Assembly (NCBI GenBank): GCA_946482345.1
Contig: CAMLRJ010000087.1
Span: 1 to 9,671, forward strand
Direction of reading: 5' to 3'
Source: an uncultured Cellvibrio sp.
GTDB taxonomy: Bacteria; Pseudomonadota; Gammaproteobacteria; Pseudomonadales; Cellvibrionaceae
Length of the DNA stretch: 9,671 nucleotides
Shown here in pieces: positions 1-5,685 of this stretch. The notes beneath the pieces were generated by a model, which worked only from the letters and a program-made list of their open reading frames with translations, searched no databases and had not been told where the DNA came from. How positions within the stretch are numbered: the first letter of the stretch is position 1; each line of letters starts with the position of its first letter. A program made the position numbers and the translations under genes.

Positions 1-430
<430 letters not shown>

Positions 431-433
431 TTA

Positions 434-838
434 TCAGGCGAGCTGTGCATGGATTTTTTCTGCTTGTGTAACAGCAACCACTTGCAGGTGGCGAATTTTT
501 CCGCTGGGTAAAGGCCAATCAATTTTTCCACCAACACGCAAGCCAATCAGTGCAGTGCCAACAGGCGACAAAATAGAAATTTTCATTTGTTCAATATTGG
601 CGTTTGCGGGATATACCAGGGTCACAGTTGATTCTTCGGCAGTATCCAAATCAATAAACGTCACTTGCGAATCCATAGCCACAACATCTACCGGCAATTC
701 GGTATTGCGAACAATTTTGGCGCGACCGAGTTCGTTATCCAGTGCTTCAGCAGCTGGCGTATCGTATTTTTCTATCAAAGGCAGCAAGCTTTGATAATCC
801 CGCTCGGAAATAAAAAGCGTTTTTTTAGCAATAGACAT
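434..838 (-). CDS. rnk: Rnk, regulator of nucleoside diphosphate kinase (GreA/GreB C-terminal-like)
   Basis: A 134-residue protein, close to the usual length of about 136 for Rnk. Known Rnk is a cytoplasmic protein that binds RNA polymerase near the secondary channel, like GreA and DksA, and was first found through its effect on nucleoside diphosphate kinase levels. Residues 1-45 form the short helical N-terminus (ISERDYQSLLPLIEKY). Residues about 50-130 form the FKBP-like GreA/GreB C-terminal domain, with VTLVYPANA at 72-80 and ISILSPVGTALIGLRVG at 87-103. The N-terminal hairpin is far shorter than the coiled coil of GreA, so transcript-cleavage stimulation is not expected. Translation starts at the ATG on the complement of 836-838, preceded by a GAGGT ribosome binding site with suitable spacing. 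It is followed after 15 bp by gdhA, so the two probably share a transcript. A second gene with the same C-terminal domain lies divergently at 1357-1746. Confidence 0.92.
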   Translation of the reverse strand: MSIAKKTLFISERDYQSLLPLIEKYDTPAAEALDNELGRAKIVRNTELPVDVVAMDSQVTFIDLDTAEESTVTLVYPANANIEQMKISILSPVGTALIGLRVGGKIDWPLPSGKIRHLQVVAVTQAEKIHAQLA

Positions 839-928
839 AAGTACCTCGAAAGACAGGCATAGGTTTACAGTCGTTTGGCGTTATACAAAGCGACATTAAA
901 AAATGGGAGTTTTTTGTAGCGAGTGAGG

Positions 929-965
929 TTAGGCGATTAAGTTATTAAAAAACCTAATCGCCTAA
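929..965. repeat. Perfect 11-bp inverted repeat, possible stem-loop
   Basis: TTAGGCGATTA at 929-939 is the exact reverse complement of TAATCGCCTAA at 955-965, with a 15-nt A/T-rich spacer. Neither strand has a T-run directly after the stem, so it is not a standard intrinsic terminator. It lies about 90 bp upstream of the rnk start, in the 5' leader or promoter region. It could be an operator for a dimeric protein or a structured RNA element. The GCGATTAA core occurs again in the hairpin at 1258-1274. Confidence 0.6.
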
Positions 966-1133
966 GAAATGGAAGACGCGAACAGAATTTTTTCTCTGCG
1001 CGACGTTTAATAAAATGTGATGGAAAAAAGGGCAAGTGTTCATGTGGTGAACCATACTCCATATTTCTGGATGTGGCAACCCCTGTATCTATAGTTGATT
1101 CAAGCAAGGAGTTTTTCTATCAGGAGTGATTAT

Positions 1134-1161
1134 TTGACTTAAATAAAATAATGATTATGAT
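1134..1161 (+). promoter_or_regulatory. Sigma70-like promoter, with weak Fur-box resemblance over the -10
   Basis: TTGACT (1134-1139, five of six matches to TTGACA) and TATGAT (1156-1161, five of six to TATAAT) are separated by 16 bp. This would start transcription near 1168, about 190 nt before the GTG start of the Rnk-like gene. The A/T-rich stretch around the -10 (about 1147-1165) matches roughly 14 of 19 positions of the classical Fur box, centred on ATAATGAT. In such AT-rich sequence that may be chance, so iron control is only a possibility. Confidence 0.5.
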
Positions 1162-1257
1162 TGAAGTGCATGATTAATTTTTCCGAAATATTTTATTATG
1201 AACGCACTTGATCGTTATATCCTCAAAAGAGTATCTCTCGCCTTTCCCCGTTAAGCA

Positions 1258-1290
1258 GAGCGATTAAATCGCTCGCCATTTATTTTTATT
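1258..1290 (+). terminator. Terminator- or attenuator-like hairpin in the leader of the Rnk-like gene
   Basis: GAGCGATTAAATCGCTC at 1258-1274 is a palindrome around a single central base. As RNA it would fold as a 6-bp GAGCGA/TCGCTC stem with a 5-nt loop. It is followed, after GCCA, by the T-rich run 1279-1290. It lies about 90 nt downstream of the predicted start site of the promoter at 1134-1161 and before the gene at 1357, so it could end a short RNA or attenuate the transcript. The T-run is not immediately adjacent to the stem, which lowers confidence. Confidence 0.4.
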
Positions 1291-1309
1291 ACATCCGATT
1301 TTTTAAACA

Positions 1310-1323
1310 CAAGTGATCACTTG
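1310..1323. promoter_or_regulatory. Perfect 14-bp palindrome, possible operator
   Basis: CAAGTGATCACTTG reads identically on both strands. It lies 33 bp before the GTG start of the Rnk-like gene. A near match to one half (TAATCACTTG, 421-430) occurs in the 15-bp gap between rnk and gdhA. A dimeric DNA-binding protein is the usual reader of such a site; its identity cannot be told from the sequence. Confidence 0.4.
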
Positions 1324-1356
1324 CATTCACCATTTATTTATTGTGGAGGAATTTCT

Positions 1357-1746
1357 GTGCTTGCTAAATCATTTAATGCTTTTCAAAAATGGTTAGAGTC
1401 GAGTCTTTATCGTTATTGCCTGACGTCGAGTTGGAAGGTGAATAAAACGCCCCTGGAATTGGCATTGGATATATCCAGGCTGGAGCAACTATGGAATGCT
1501 GATGAAAAATCCAGGGTGGCAGTTGAAAGTCTGGTAACGCTGTTTGACATGCAACTTAATGAAAAAGTGACTCTGACTTTGGTGCCGCCAGACAAAAGCG
1601 ATCCGGAAAAAGGGCGCATATCTTATTTTTCGTTATTAGGGTCAAAACTCTTGGGGTCTAAAGCGGGCGATAAGGTAGAAATTAATATATTCGGACGTAA
1701 AGAATATTTTTACGTGATGGATATAAAACCCTGTGTGACAACTTGA
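1357..1746 (+). CDS. Second Rnk/GreA-C-terminal-like protein, divergent from rnk
   Basis: I place the start at GTG 1357, not at the upstream in-frame TTG 1321, because a strong GGAGGA ribosome binding site (1345-1350) sits 6 nt before it; the product is then 129 residues. Residues about 58-127 look like the GreA/GreB C-terminal (FKBP-like) domain shared with Rnk: VTLTLVPPDKSDPEKGRIS, then FSLLGSKLLGSKAGDKVEI. The N-terminal half is short, helical and basic, and differs from that of the neighbouring Rnk. By analogy with Rnk it may bind RNA polymerase, but no direct functional residue can be pointed to. It is read from its own promoter with a leader of about 190 nt, and the next terminator is at 2017-2037, after the lysine-rich mini-gene. 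It is probably a diverged paralogue of rnk rather than a second copy, since identity is confined to the C-terminal domain. Confidence 0.8.
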   Translation: MLAKSFNAFQKWLESSLYRYCLTSSWKVNKTPLELALDISRLEQLWNADEKSRVAVESLVTLFDMQLNEKVTLTLVPPDKSDPEKGRISYFSLLGSKLLGSKAGDKVEINIFGRKEYFYVMDIKPCVTT

Positions 1747-1776
1747 TTTTTAAACCTTCATCAGGGGGCAATATTT

Positions 1777-1929
1777 ATGCATGTTTTAACTTGCCGCTGC
1801 TACAGCTTGGCTGCCAGCAAATGGCTTTCAAATATCCGTCCTAAAGCAATATCAGGCGGCAGTTATTGCGATAGGTTAATTAATGCAGGTGAAATTTATG
1901 TCCAAAGAGAAAGCCAAAAAAGAACCTAA
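1777..1929 (+). CDS. Possible 50-codon small ORF, unknown
   Basis: An ATG at 1777 is preceded by a strong AGGGGG ribosome binding site with 8-nt spacing, 30 bp after the Rnk-like gene. The predicted peptide (MHVLTCRCYSLAASKW..., 50 residues, ending QRESQKRT) has three cysteines, and I recognise no family. It overlaps the start of the lysine-rich mini-gene in another frame by 32 nt. It may be a real small protein, an upstream ORF coupling translation into the next gene, or chance. The ribosome binding site is the only positive evidence. Confidence 0.25.
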   Translation: MHVLTCRCYSLAASKWLSNIRPKAISGGSYCDRLINAGEIYVQRESQKRT

Positions 1930-1999
1930 AAAATCACTGAAAGATAAACGTCGTGATAAAAAGGAGAAGCGAAATAACGGCTCGATATTAAGTTTATAA
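1898..1999 (+). CDS. Lysine-rich 33-residue small protein
   Basis: A short ORF starts MSKEKAKKEPKKSLKDKR and ends SILSL. Fourteen of its 33 residues are Lys or Arg and five are acidic, so it is hydrophilic, strongly basic and probably helical or disordered. It has an AGGTGA ribosome binding site 5 nt before ATG 1898; an in-frame ATG at 1883 is possible but lacks one. A clear intrinsic terminator follows 17 bp after the stop, as expected for a real last gene of a transcript. The composition suggests binding to nucleic acid or ribosomes, but that is inference. I do not recognise a named family. It is too short for ordinary gene finding and may be missed in related genomes. Confidence 0.6.
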   Translation: MSKEKAKKEPKKSLKDKRRDKKEKRNNGSILSL

Positions 2000-2015
2000 A
2001 CCTATGTTAAAAGAA

Positions 2016-2037
2016 GCCCACCATCAGGTGGGTTTTT
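2016..2037. terminator. Intrinsic terminator shared by convergent genes
   Basis: CCCACC (2017-2022), loop ATCA and GGTGGG (2027-2032) form a GC-rich stem followed directly by TTTTT (2033-2037) on the plus strand. A-rich sequence on the left side (2007-2015) would supply T residues on the minus strand. It lies between the end of the lysine-rich mini-gene and the end of the araC-type gene and probably works in both directions. Confidence 0.9.
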
Positions 2038-2040
2038 GCA

Positions 2041-3096
2041 CTAGTCAGGAAAAATTTGCTTTTTATATTCACTCGGACTCAATCCAGTCACACGCAAAAA
2101 TTCTTTATTAAAATTGGATTTGGTATTGAAGCCTGCTTCCAGCATCAAATCAGTAATGGATATGTCAGGATTATTTTTCAGAATGGTTTGCGCTGCTTTG
2201 ACACGGCAATCGTTTAGATATTGCGAAAAACTGCCACCGTAAATACGATTGATTGCCTGTGAAATGTTGCGCGCGGGGATAACCAAAATTCTGCCAGCTT
2301 GATCAAGTGTGAGTCCACCTTCGCGTTTGTAAAGTTCGCGTTCCTGAACGGTTCTTTCCCAGCGTTCAAAAATATCTTGCGCTTCGGCATCGCTCATGGT
2401 TGGAGTTTTATTGAATCGCAATTCTGGCAATGAATGTATCCATTCCATAATGGGTGCGCGGGTCAGCACCAATAGCATGGTTGCACTGTGGAAAATTAAA
2501 AATGTTCCGGCGCCTAAAAGAATCGCCCAGGATTCGCGCGTTGCAACGCCAGTTGCGAGCTCCACTGAAACCAACATTTCAACTATCAAGTTGATCCCCA
2601 TAATTGCCACCAATATCATCAACCAGCGATAAGCCGGTTCAGCATATTGTGCAAGATGTTGAAGACGTTGTGAGCCGCCCAATAAGAGTTTGACGCTGGT
2701 TGCCAGATAAATCGCGAAACTGCCGATGATCAAATAATCAACCAACCAGAGTAGGGAAGATTTGGATAGCCACAGCAAAAGCACCAGGCCCGCAGGAATT
2801 AAATGTAACAACCAGCGGCGATTAAAAGTTGTTTGATTTTGCAACAAGCTTGAATAATAAAAATAGATGGCAGGCCCCAGCGTCATGGCGGTGGTTGCTC
2901 TCACTAATCCGGCCCATTCCCATCCGTAACCAAACAGGATAAATCCCAAAAAGTTTTGCAGGGCGCAAAGCAAGTAATTGATGCCATGCAAACGCGCAGG
3001 TAGAAACTGGAGTTTTTTCGACCCTAAAAATCCGGATGCCAATAGCAGGCAAATAATCGCAGAGGATAAAAAAATCAGTGCAAGCGGTTGCTGCAT
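2041..3096 (-). CDS. AraC-family transcription regulator with seven-helix membrane N-terminus
   Basis: A 351-residue protein. Residues 1-215 are very hydrophobic, with about seven predicted membrane helices (roughly 5-22, 40-57, 67-84, 95-111, 115-138, 158-180, 190-212). Residues about 245-347 form the AraC/XylS double helix-turn-helix domain, ending in the typical second-helix signature DISITDLMLEAGF...SNFNKEFLRVTGLSPSEYKK (311-346). Proteins of this design are thought to sense a signal at the membrane and bind DNA on the cytoplasmic side. The start is the ATG on the complement of 3094-3096, with an AAGGA ribosome binding site (complement of 3103-3107) 6 nt away. It is divergent from the exported amidohydrolase gene across 145 bp, so that gene is its most likely target (inference). 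It ends at the bidirectional terminator at 2016-2037. The ligand is unknown. Confidence 0.9.
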   Translation of the reverse strand: MQQPLALIFLSSAIICLLLASGFLGSKKLQFLPARLHGINYLLCALQNFLGFILFGYGWEWAGLVRATTAMTLGPAIYFYYSSLLQNQTTFNRRWLLHLIPAGLVLLLWLSKSSLLWLVDYLIIGSFAIYLATSVKLLLGGSQRLQHLAQYAEPAYRWLMILVAIMGINLIVEMLVSVELATGVATRESWAILLGAGTFLIFHSATMLLVLTRAPIMEWIHSLPELRFNKTPTMSDAEAQDIFERWERTVQERELYKREGGLTLDQAGRILVIPARNISQAINRIYGGSFSQYLNDCRVKAAQTILKNNPDISITDLMLEAGFNTKSNFNKEFLRVTGLSPSEYKKQIFPD

Positions 3097-3241
3097 TCAG
3101 AGTCCTTAAGATTCATATTGGCAGTTTCGATTATTTTTTCGGCGAGATTAGCAGTTTTCATGTCCTCGATCGCGTTTGAGGTCGTCCGAGGTGATCAAAA
3201 TTCACAAAATGGCTCACCACATCTAACACTGGAGCCAGTTT
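3097..3241. promoter_or_regulatory. Divergent promoter region with GCAGTTT direct repeats
   Basis: This 145-bp gap must hold the promoters of both the AraC-type gene (minus) and the amidohydrolase gene (plus). GCAGTTTCGA (3121-3130) and GCAGTTTTCA (3151-3160) are direct repeats matching at 8 of 10 positions and spaced by exactly 30 bp, near three helical turns. That is the sort of arrangement AraC-type regulators use. A weak promoter-like pair TTCACA (3201-3206) / TCTAAC (3222-3227) has only 15-bp spacing, which would suit a promoter needing an activator. Confidence 0.4.
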
Positions 3242-4726
3242 ATGACATTTATAAAACGCTTAATCCCATTAATATTTCTTGCCAGCCTGAATCATGCCGC
3301 TGCAGAACCCAAGGCTAGCCTGCTTATTAAAAACGTCCGTATTGTTACGGCCGAAGCTCAGGTGAGCAAGCCCCTTAACCTATTGATTGAGAATGATCGC
3401 ATTCGCGAAATCGGTTCTAAACAATTTCATGCTGACAGGGTTATTGATGGCAAAGGGCAATATCTCATCCCCGGCTTGATCGATACCCACGTGCATCTGC
3501 GTGATGTACCCGGTTTGATCTTGCAAGGGGATGATCCTGCCTTGTCGAAAATTAATCAGGACGCACTCGCCCAAATTCCCAAAAGTTACCTCTACGCCGG
3601 GTTCACAACGCTGTTGGATTTAGCCAATACAAGCGAGGCTATAGATCAATGGAATAATCAACCGCTTGCACCCCAAGCCTATTTTTGTTCGCCGGTGATT
3701 ATTCCCAAAGGTTATCCCGTTGCCAATATGCCGGATGTTGTACAGCAGTCCCCGGATCTTATTCGTCATTACTTGCATGACAAGCACTCGCACTCAACAA
3801 CAAACATCACTGATGCTGATCAACATTCGCCAGCAGAATTGGTTACAGCAGGAAAAAAAGAAGGCGCGAGATGCATTAAAGTTTTTTATGAAAAAGGTTT
3901 CGGCCGCAATAAAAATTTACCTACGCCAAGCGAAGCGATAGTGCGTGAATTGGTCGAACAAGCGCATCAACATAAGCTGCCCGTTTTTTTACACGCTAAT
4001 TCTTATGATTCGTATAAATTTGGATTAGCCAGCGGGGTAGATATGATGGTTCACGGCTTATGGAATGATGATGCCAAAATCAATCAAGCTGATCTGACTG
4101 ACATTGCGAAAAAATTAATTAAATCCGGCATTGCAGTGCAGCCTACAGTGCAAGTCATTTATGGAGAGCAAGAAATTTTTAATCCGGATTTTTTTAAACA
4201 GGCTGATCTTCAATATGAAATGCCAGCATCTTTATTTCGATGGTATCAATCCGATGCGGGTCAGTGGATGAAAAATGAAATGAGCAGCTATTTCAAAAGC
4301 GAAACTCCCATGACTGCTGCACAACAATATCAACAAGTGAAGAGCGTCTATCACTCCATGTTGGAACGCGTGAAAATTTTTAGCAACCAACTCAAACAAT
4401 CAGAACAGCTGTTGATATTTGGCAGCGATACCCCCAGCGGCCCTTTTTACACACAATTCCCCGGCTTCAATGGTCGCCAGGAAATGAATCGCTGGTTGGA
4501 AATGGGAATATCCCTACCGCAATTATTCAAAGCCATAACCCTAGGTAATGCAAAAATAATAGGTCTTGAAAAAGAAATCGGCAGCATTGAAAAAGGCAAG
4601 CAGGCAGATCTTTTATTGCTAGGTAAAAATCCCCTCGAAGATATCACCGCTTACGATTCAATTAGTTGGGTAATTCTGGATGGCAGGCCAATCGAGAGAG
4701 TGGAATTATCGGCGTTGAATAAATAA
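3242..4726 (+). CDS. Exported metal-dependent amidohydrolase
   Basis: A 494-residue protein of the amidohydrolase superfamily, the group with imidazolonepropionase-like and prolidase-like secreted enzymes, which hydrolyse C-N bonds in peptides, cyclic amides or related compounds. Residues 1-21 look like a Sec signal peptide (Lys5-Arg6, hydrophobic core, AAA before Glu22), so the enzyme acts in the periplasm or outside. Likely metal ligands are visible in order: His83 and His85 in LIDTHVHLRD, Lys213 in RCIKVFYEKG, His251 in FLHANS, His271 in MMVHGLW, and Asp396 in FGSDTPSG. The C-terminal segment GNAKIIGLEKEIGSIEKGKQADL (435-457) is the usual return of the small beta domain. Translation starts at ATG 3242 behind GGAG (3231-3234). 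It is divergent from the 7TM-AraC regulator, which probably controls it. The substrate cannot be deduced; a dipeptidase-like or cyclic amide role is possible. Confidence 0.88.
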   Translation: MTFIKRLIPLIFLASLNHAAAEPKASLLIKNVRIVTAEAQVSKPLNLLIENDRIREIGSKQFHADRVIDGKGQYLIPGLIDTHVHLRDVPGLILQGDDPALSKINQDALAQIPKSYLYAGFTTLLDLANTSEAIDQWNNQPLAPQAYFCSPVIIPKGYPVANMPDVVQQSPDLIRHYLHDKHSHSTTNITDADQHSPAELVTAGKKEGARCIKVFYEKGFGRNKNLPTPSEAIVRELVEQAHQHKLPVFLHANSYDSYKFGLASGVDMMVHGLWNDDAKINQADLTDIAKKLIKSGIAVQPTVQVIYGEQEIFNPDFFKQADLQYEMPASLFRWYQSDAGQWMKNEMSSYFKSETPMTAAQQYQQVKSVYHSMLERVKIFSNQLKQSEQLLIFGSDTPSGPFYTQFPGFNGRQEMNRWLEMGISLPQLFKAITLGNAKIIGLEKEIGSIEKGKQADLLLLGKNPLEDITAYDSISWVILDGRPIERVELSALNK

Positions 4727-4734
4727 TACAACCT

Positions 4735-4785
4735 GGAGGGCAGCCCCCCGTGTCTGCCCTGGCTGCCACAGGGGGCAGCCCCTAC
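4735..4785. repeat. GC-rich dispersed-repeat-like element with hairpin
   Basis: This 51-bp block is far more GC-rich than its surroundings. It contains the direct repeat GGGCAGCCCC at both ends (4739-4747 region and 4773-4782) and an inner hairpin, GGCTGCC (4761-4767) with GGCAGCC (4774-4780). It sits just after the amidohydrolase gene. The style resembles REP/MITE-like intergenic repeats. It could also weakly stop transcription, but no T-run follows the stem closely. Whether copies occur elsewhere in the genome cannot be seen here. Confidence 0.55.
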
Positions 4786-4801
4786 ATGATTTTTGTTCAT
4801 T

Positions 4802-4866
4802 AAAAGGATTTGAATAAAGTTGTCTATTGGGATACAAAAGCGGCTAATCAGAATCAAGAAAAATAA
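4802..4866 (+). pseudogene. Relic of a Sel1-repeat gene
   Basis: Bases 4802-4851 match 9228-9277 of the intact Sel1-repeat gene at 45 of 50 positions without gaps. In the same reading frame it encodes KDLNKVVYWDTKAANQ, against KDLNKTVYWDTKAAKQ (residues 131-146) in the intact protein. A TAA codon (4801-4803) lies immediately before it and another ends it at 4864-4866 after four unrelated codons, so it cannot be a gene by itself. It directly follows the GC-rich repeat, which may mark the break. Read as a remnant of a duplicated or replaced Sel1 gene. Confidence 0.8.
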
Positions 4867-4890
4867 ACAACGACCAATCAGGAGAACAAA

Positions 4891-5652
4891 ATGAAACGCA
4901 GTCAATACAAATGGAATTTGCCCGACGAAATTACGTCTCGTTTGGGCAGTGAAAGCTGGGGCGCGCAGCGTGCAATTTTTGAAGCCGGGCATTTGTTGGT
5001 GGTGTTGCATGCGCCGCCAAAAAAGAACAGTAACGAGCGTGAACATGAAGTGTTTTTGCGATTACCTCAAGGGAAATGGCTGCACAAAGGAATTGATCAT
5101 GGTGATCATGCGTTGAATAAATATATGCAAGATTATCAAGCACTTTATACCGAGCTTGAAAACTGTTTTGAAAAAGCCAATAGCATTGATGCACTTTTCA
5201 CAATCATCGATACCTTGATCCCGCTTGCACGTTCATCCAACAATATGAAGTTGGCTTTGCAAACAGCACGTGAATCGCTGGGCAATGATCCATTTATTAT
5301 CGACATGCGTGATCGCAGTGTGGATATTGCGCGTGGTTTTGAATTGCTTCTGGCAGATGCACGTTTGGCGTTGGAATTCCGTCTTGCACGCAGCTCGGAA
5401 GAGCAGGCTCGCGCCGCAGAAGTCGGCAATCGCGCGCAACATAAATTGAATATACTCGCTGCTATTGCATTCCCATTGATGAGCGTATCCGCTGTGTTTG
5501 GTATGAACTTGCAGAGCGGTTTGGAAAATAAACCTGTGTTGGCATTTTGGTTGGTGTTTCTTGGTGGATTGGGTTTGGGTTTGTTTGTAAAAAGTTGGGT
5601 TTCATCGTCCGTGCCAGCGTCGGAGAAAAAGCGTCAGTCGTCTAAGCGATAA
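4891..5652 (+). CDS. Short CorA-like two-helix membrane protein
   Basis: A 253-residue protein. Residues 1-70 form a small mixed domain, 75-185 are mostly helical and charged (long stalk-like helices), and two membrane helices follow at about 186-203 and 215-234, with a basic tail (EKKRQSSKR). The end of the first membrane helix carries AVFGMNLQSG with Gly-Met-Asn at 204-206, the ion-selectivity motif of CorA Mg2+ channels, placed as in CorA. CorA itself is longer, about 316 residues, and its periplasmic loop usually has MPEL after GMN; here the loop is LQSGLENKP. I infer a CorA-superfamily protein, possibly a divalent-cation channel or a family member with another role. It has a clear AGGAGA ribosome binding site before ATG 4891. 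The zinc-ribbon metalloprotease-like gene starts 33 bp downstream, so the two are probably co-transcribed. Confidence 0.7.
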   Translation: MKRSQYKWNLPDEITSRLGSESWGAQRAIFEAGHLLVVLHAPPKKNSNEREHEVFLRLPQGKWLHKGIDHGDHALNKYMQDYQALYTELENCFEKANSIDALFTIIDTLIPLARSSNNMKLALQTARESLGNDPFIIDMRDRSVDIARGFELLLADARLALEFRLARSSEEQARAAEVGNRAQHKLNILAAIAFPLMSVSAVFGMNLQSGLENKPVLAFWLVFLGGLGLGLFVKSWVSSSVPASEKKRQSSKR

Positions 5653-5685
5653 AATTTTACTCTGATCTTAATTTTAGTAGATCTT

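Larger units (their letters stand above)
839..1356. other. 518-bp gene-free region between two divergent Rnk-type genes
   Basis: I see no convincing protein gene here. The region carries a long inverted repeat (929-965), a small inverted repeat GTTCA-N5-TGAAC (1038-1052), a promoter-like pair (1134-1161), an 18-codon mini-ORF without a ribosome binding site (1198-1254), a hairpin followed by a T-rich run (1258-1290), and a perfect 14-bp palindrome (1310-1323). The rnk promoter must lie in the left part. The best -10-like hexamer on the minus strand is TATAAC (complement of 880-885), but it has no recognisable -35. The density of inverted repeats suggests a regulatory leader and possibly a small RNA. 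Confidence 0.6.

Noticed and set aside
1151..1177. 8-codon ORF MIMIEVHD in the leader of the Rnk-like gene
   Set aside because: Its start overlaps the predicted -10 element upstream of the transcription start, so it would not be on the transcript.
2822..3052. 76-codon minus-strand ORF
   Set aside because: It is an alternative frame inside the AraC-family gene, whose own frame shows membrane helices and a typical DNA-binding domain.
3190..3206. CRP-like site GGTGA...TCACA before the amidohydrolase gene
   Set aside because: The spacer between half-sites is 7 nt, not the 6 nt of CRP/FNR-type sites, and the left half is imperfect.
4651..5046. 131-codon minus-strand open frame
   Set aside because: It runs antisense through the end of the amidohydrolase gene, the GC-rich repeat, the Sel1 relic and the start of the CorA-like gene, so it is not a coherent gene.
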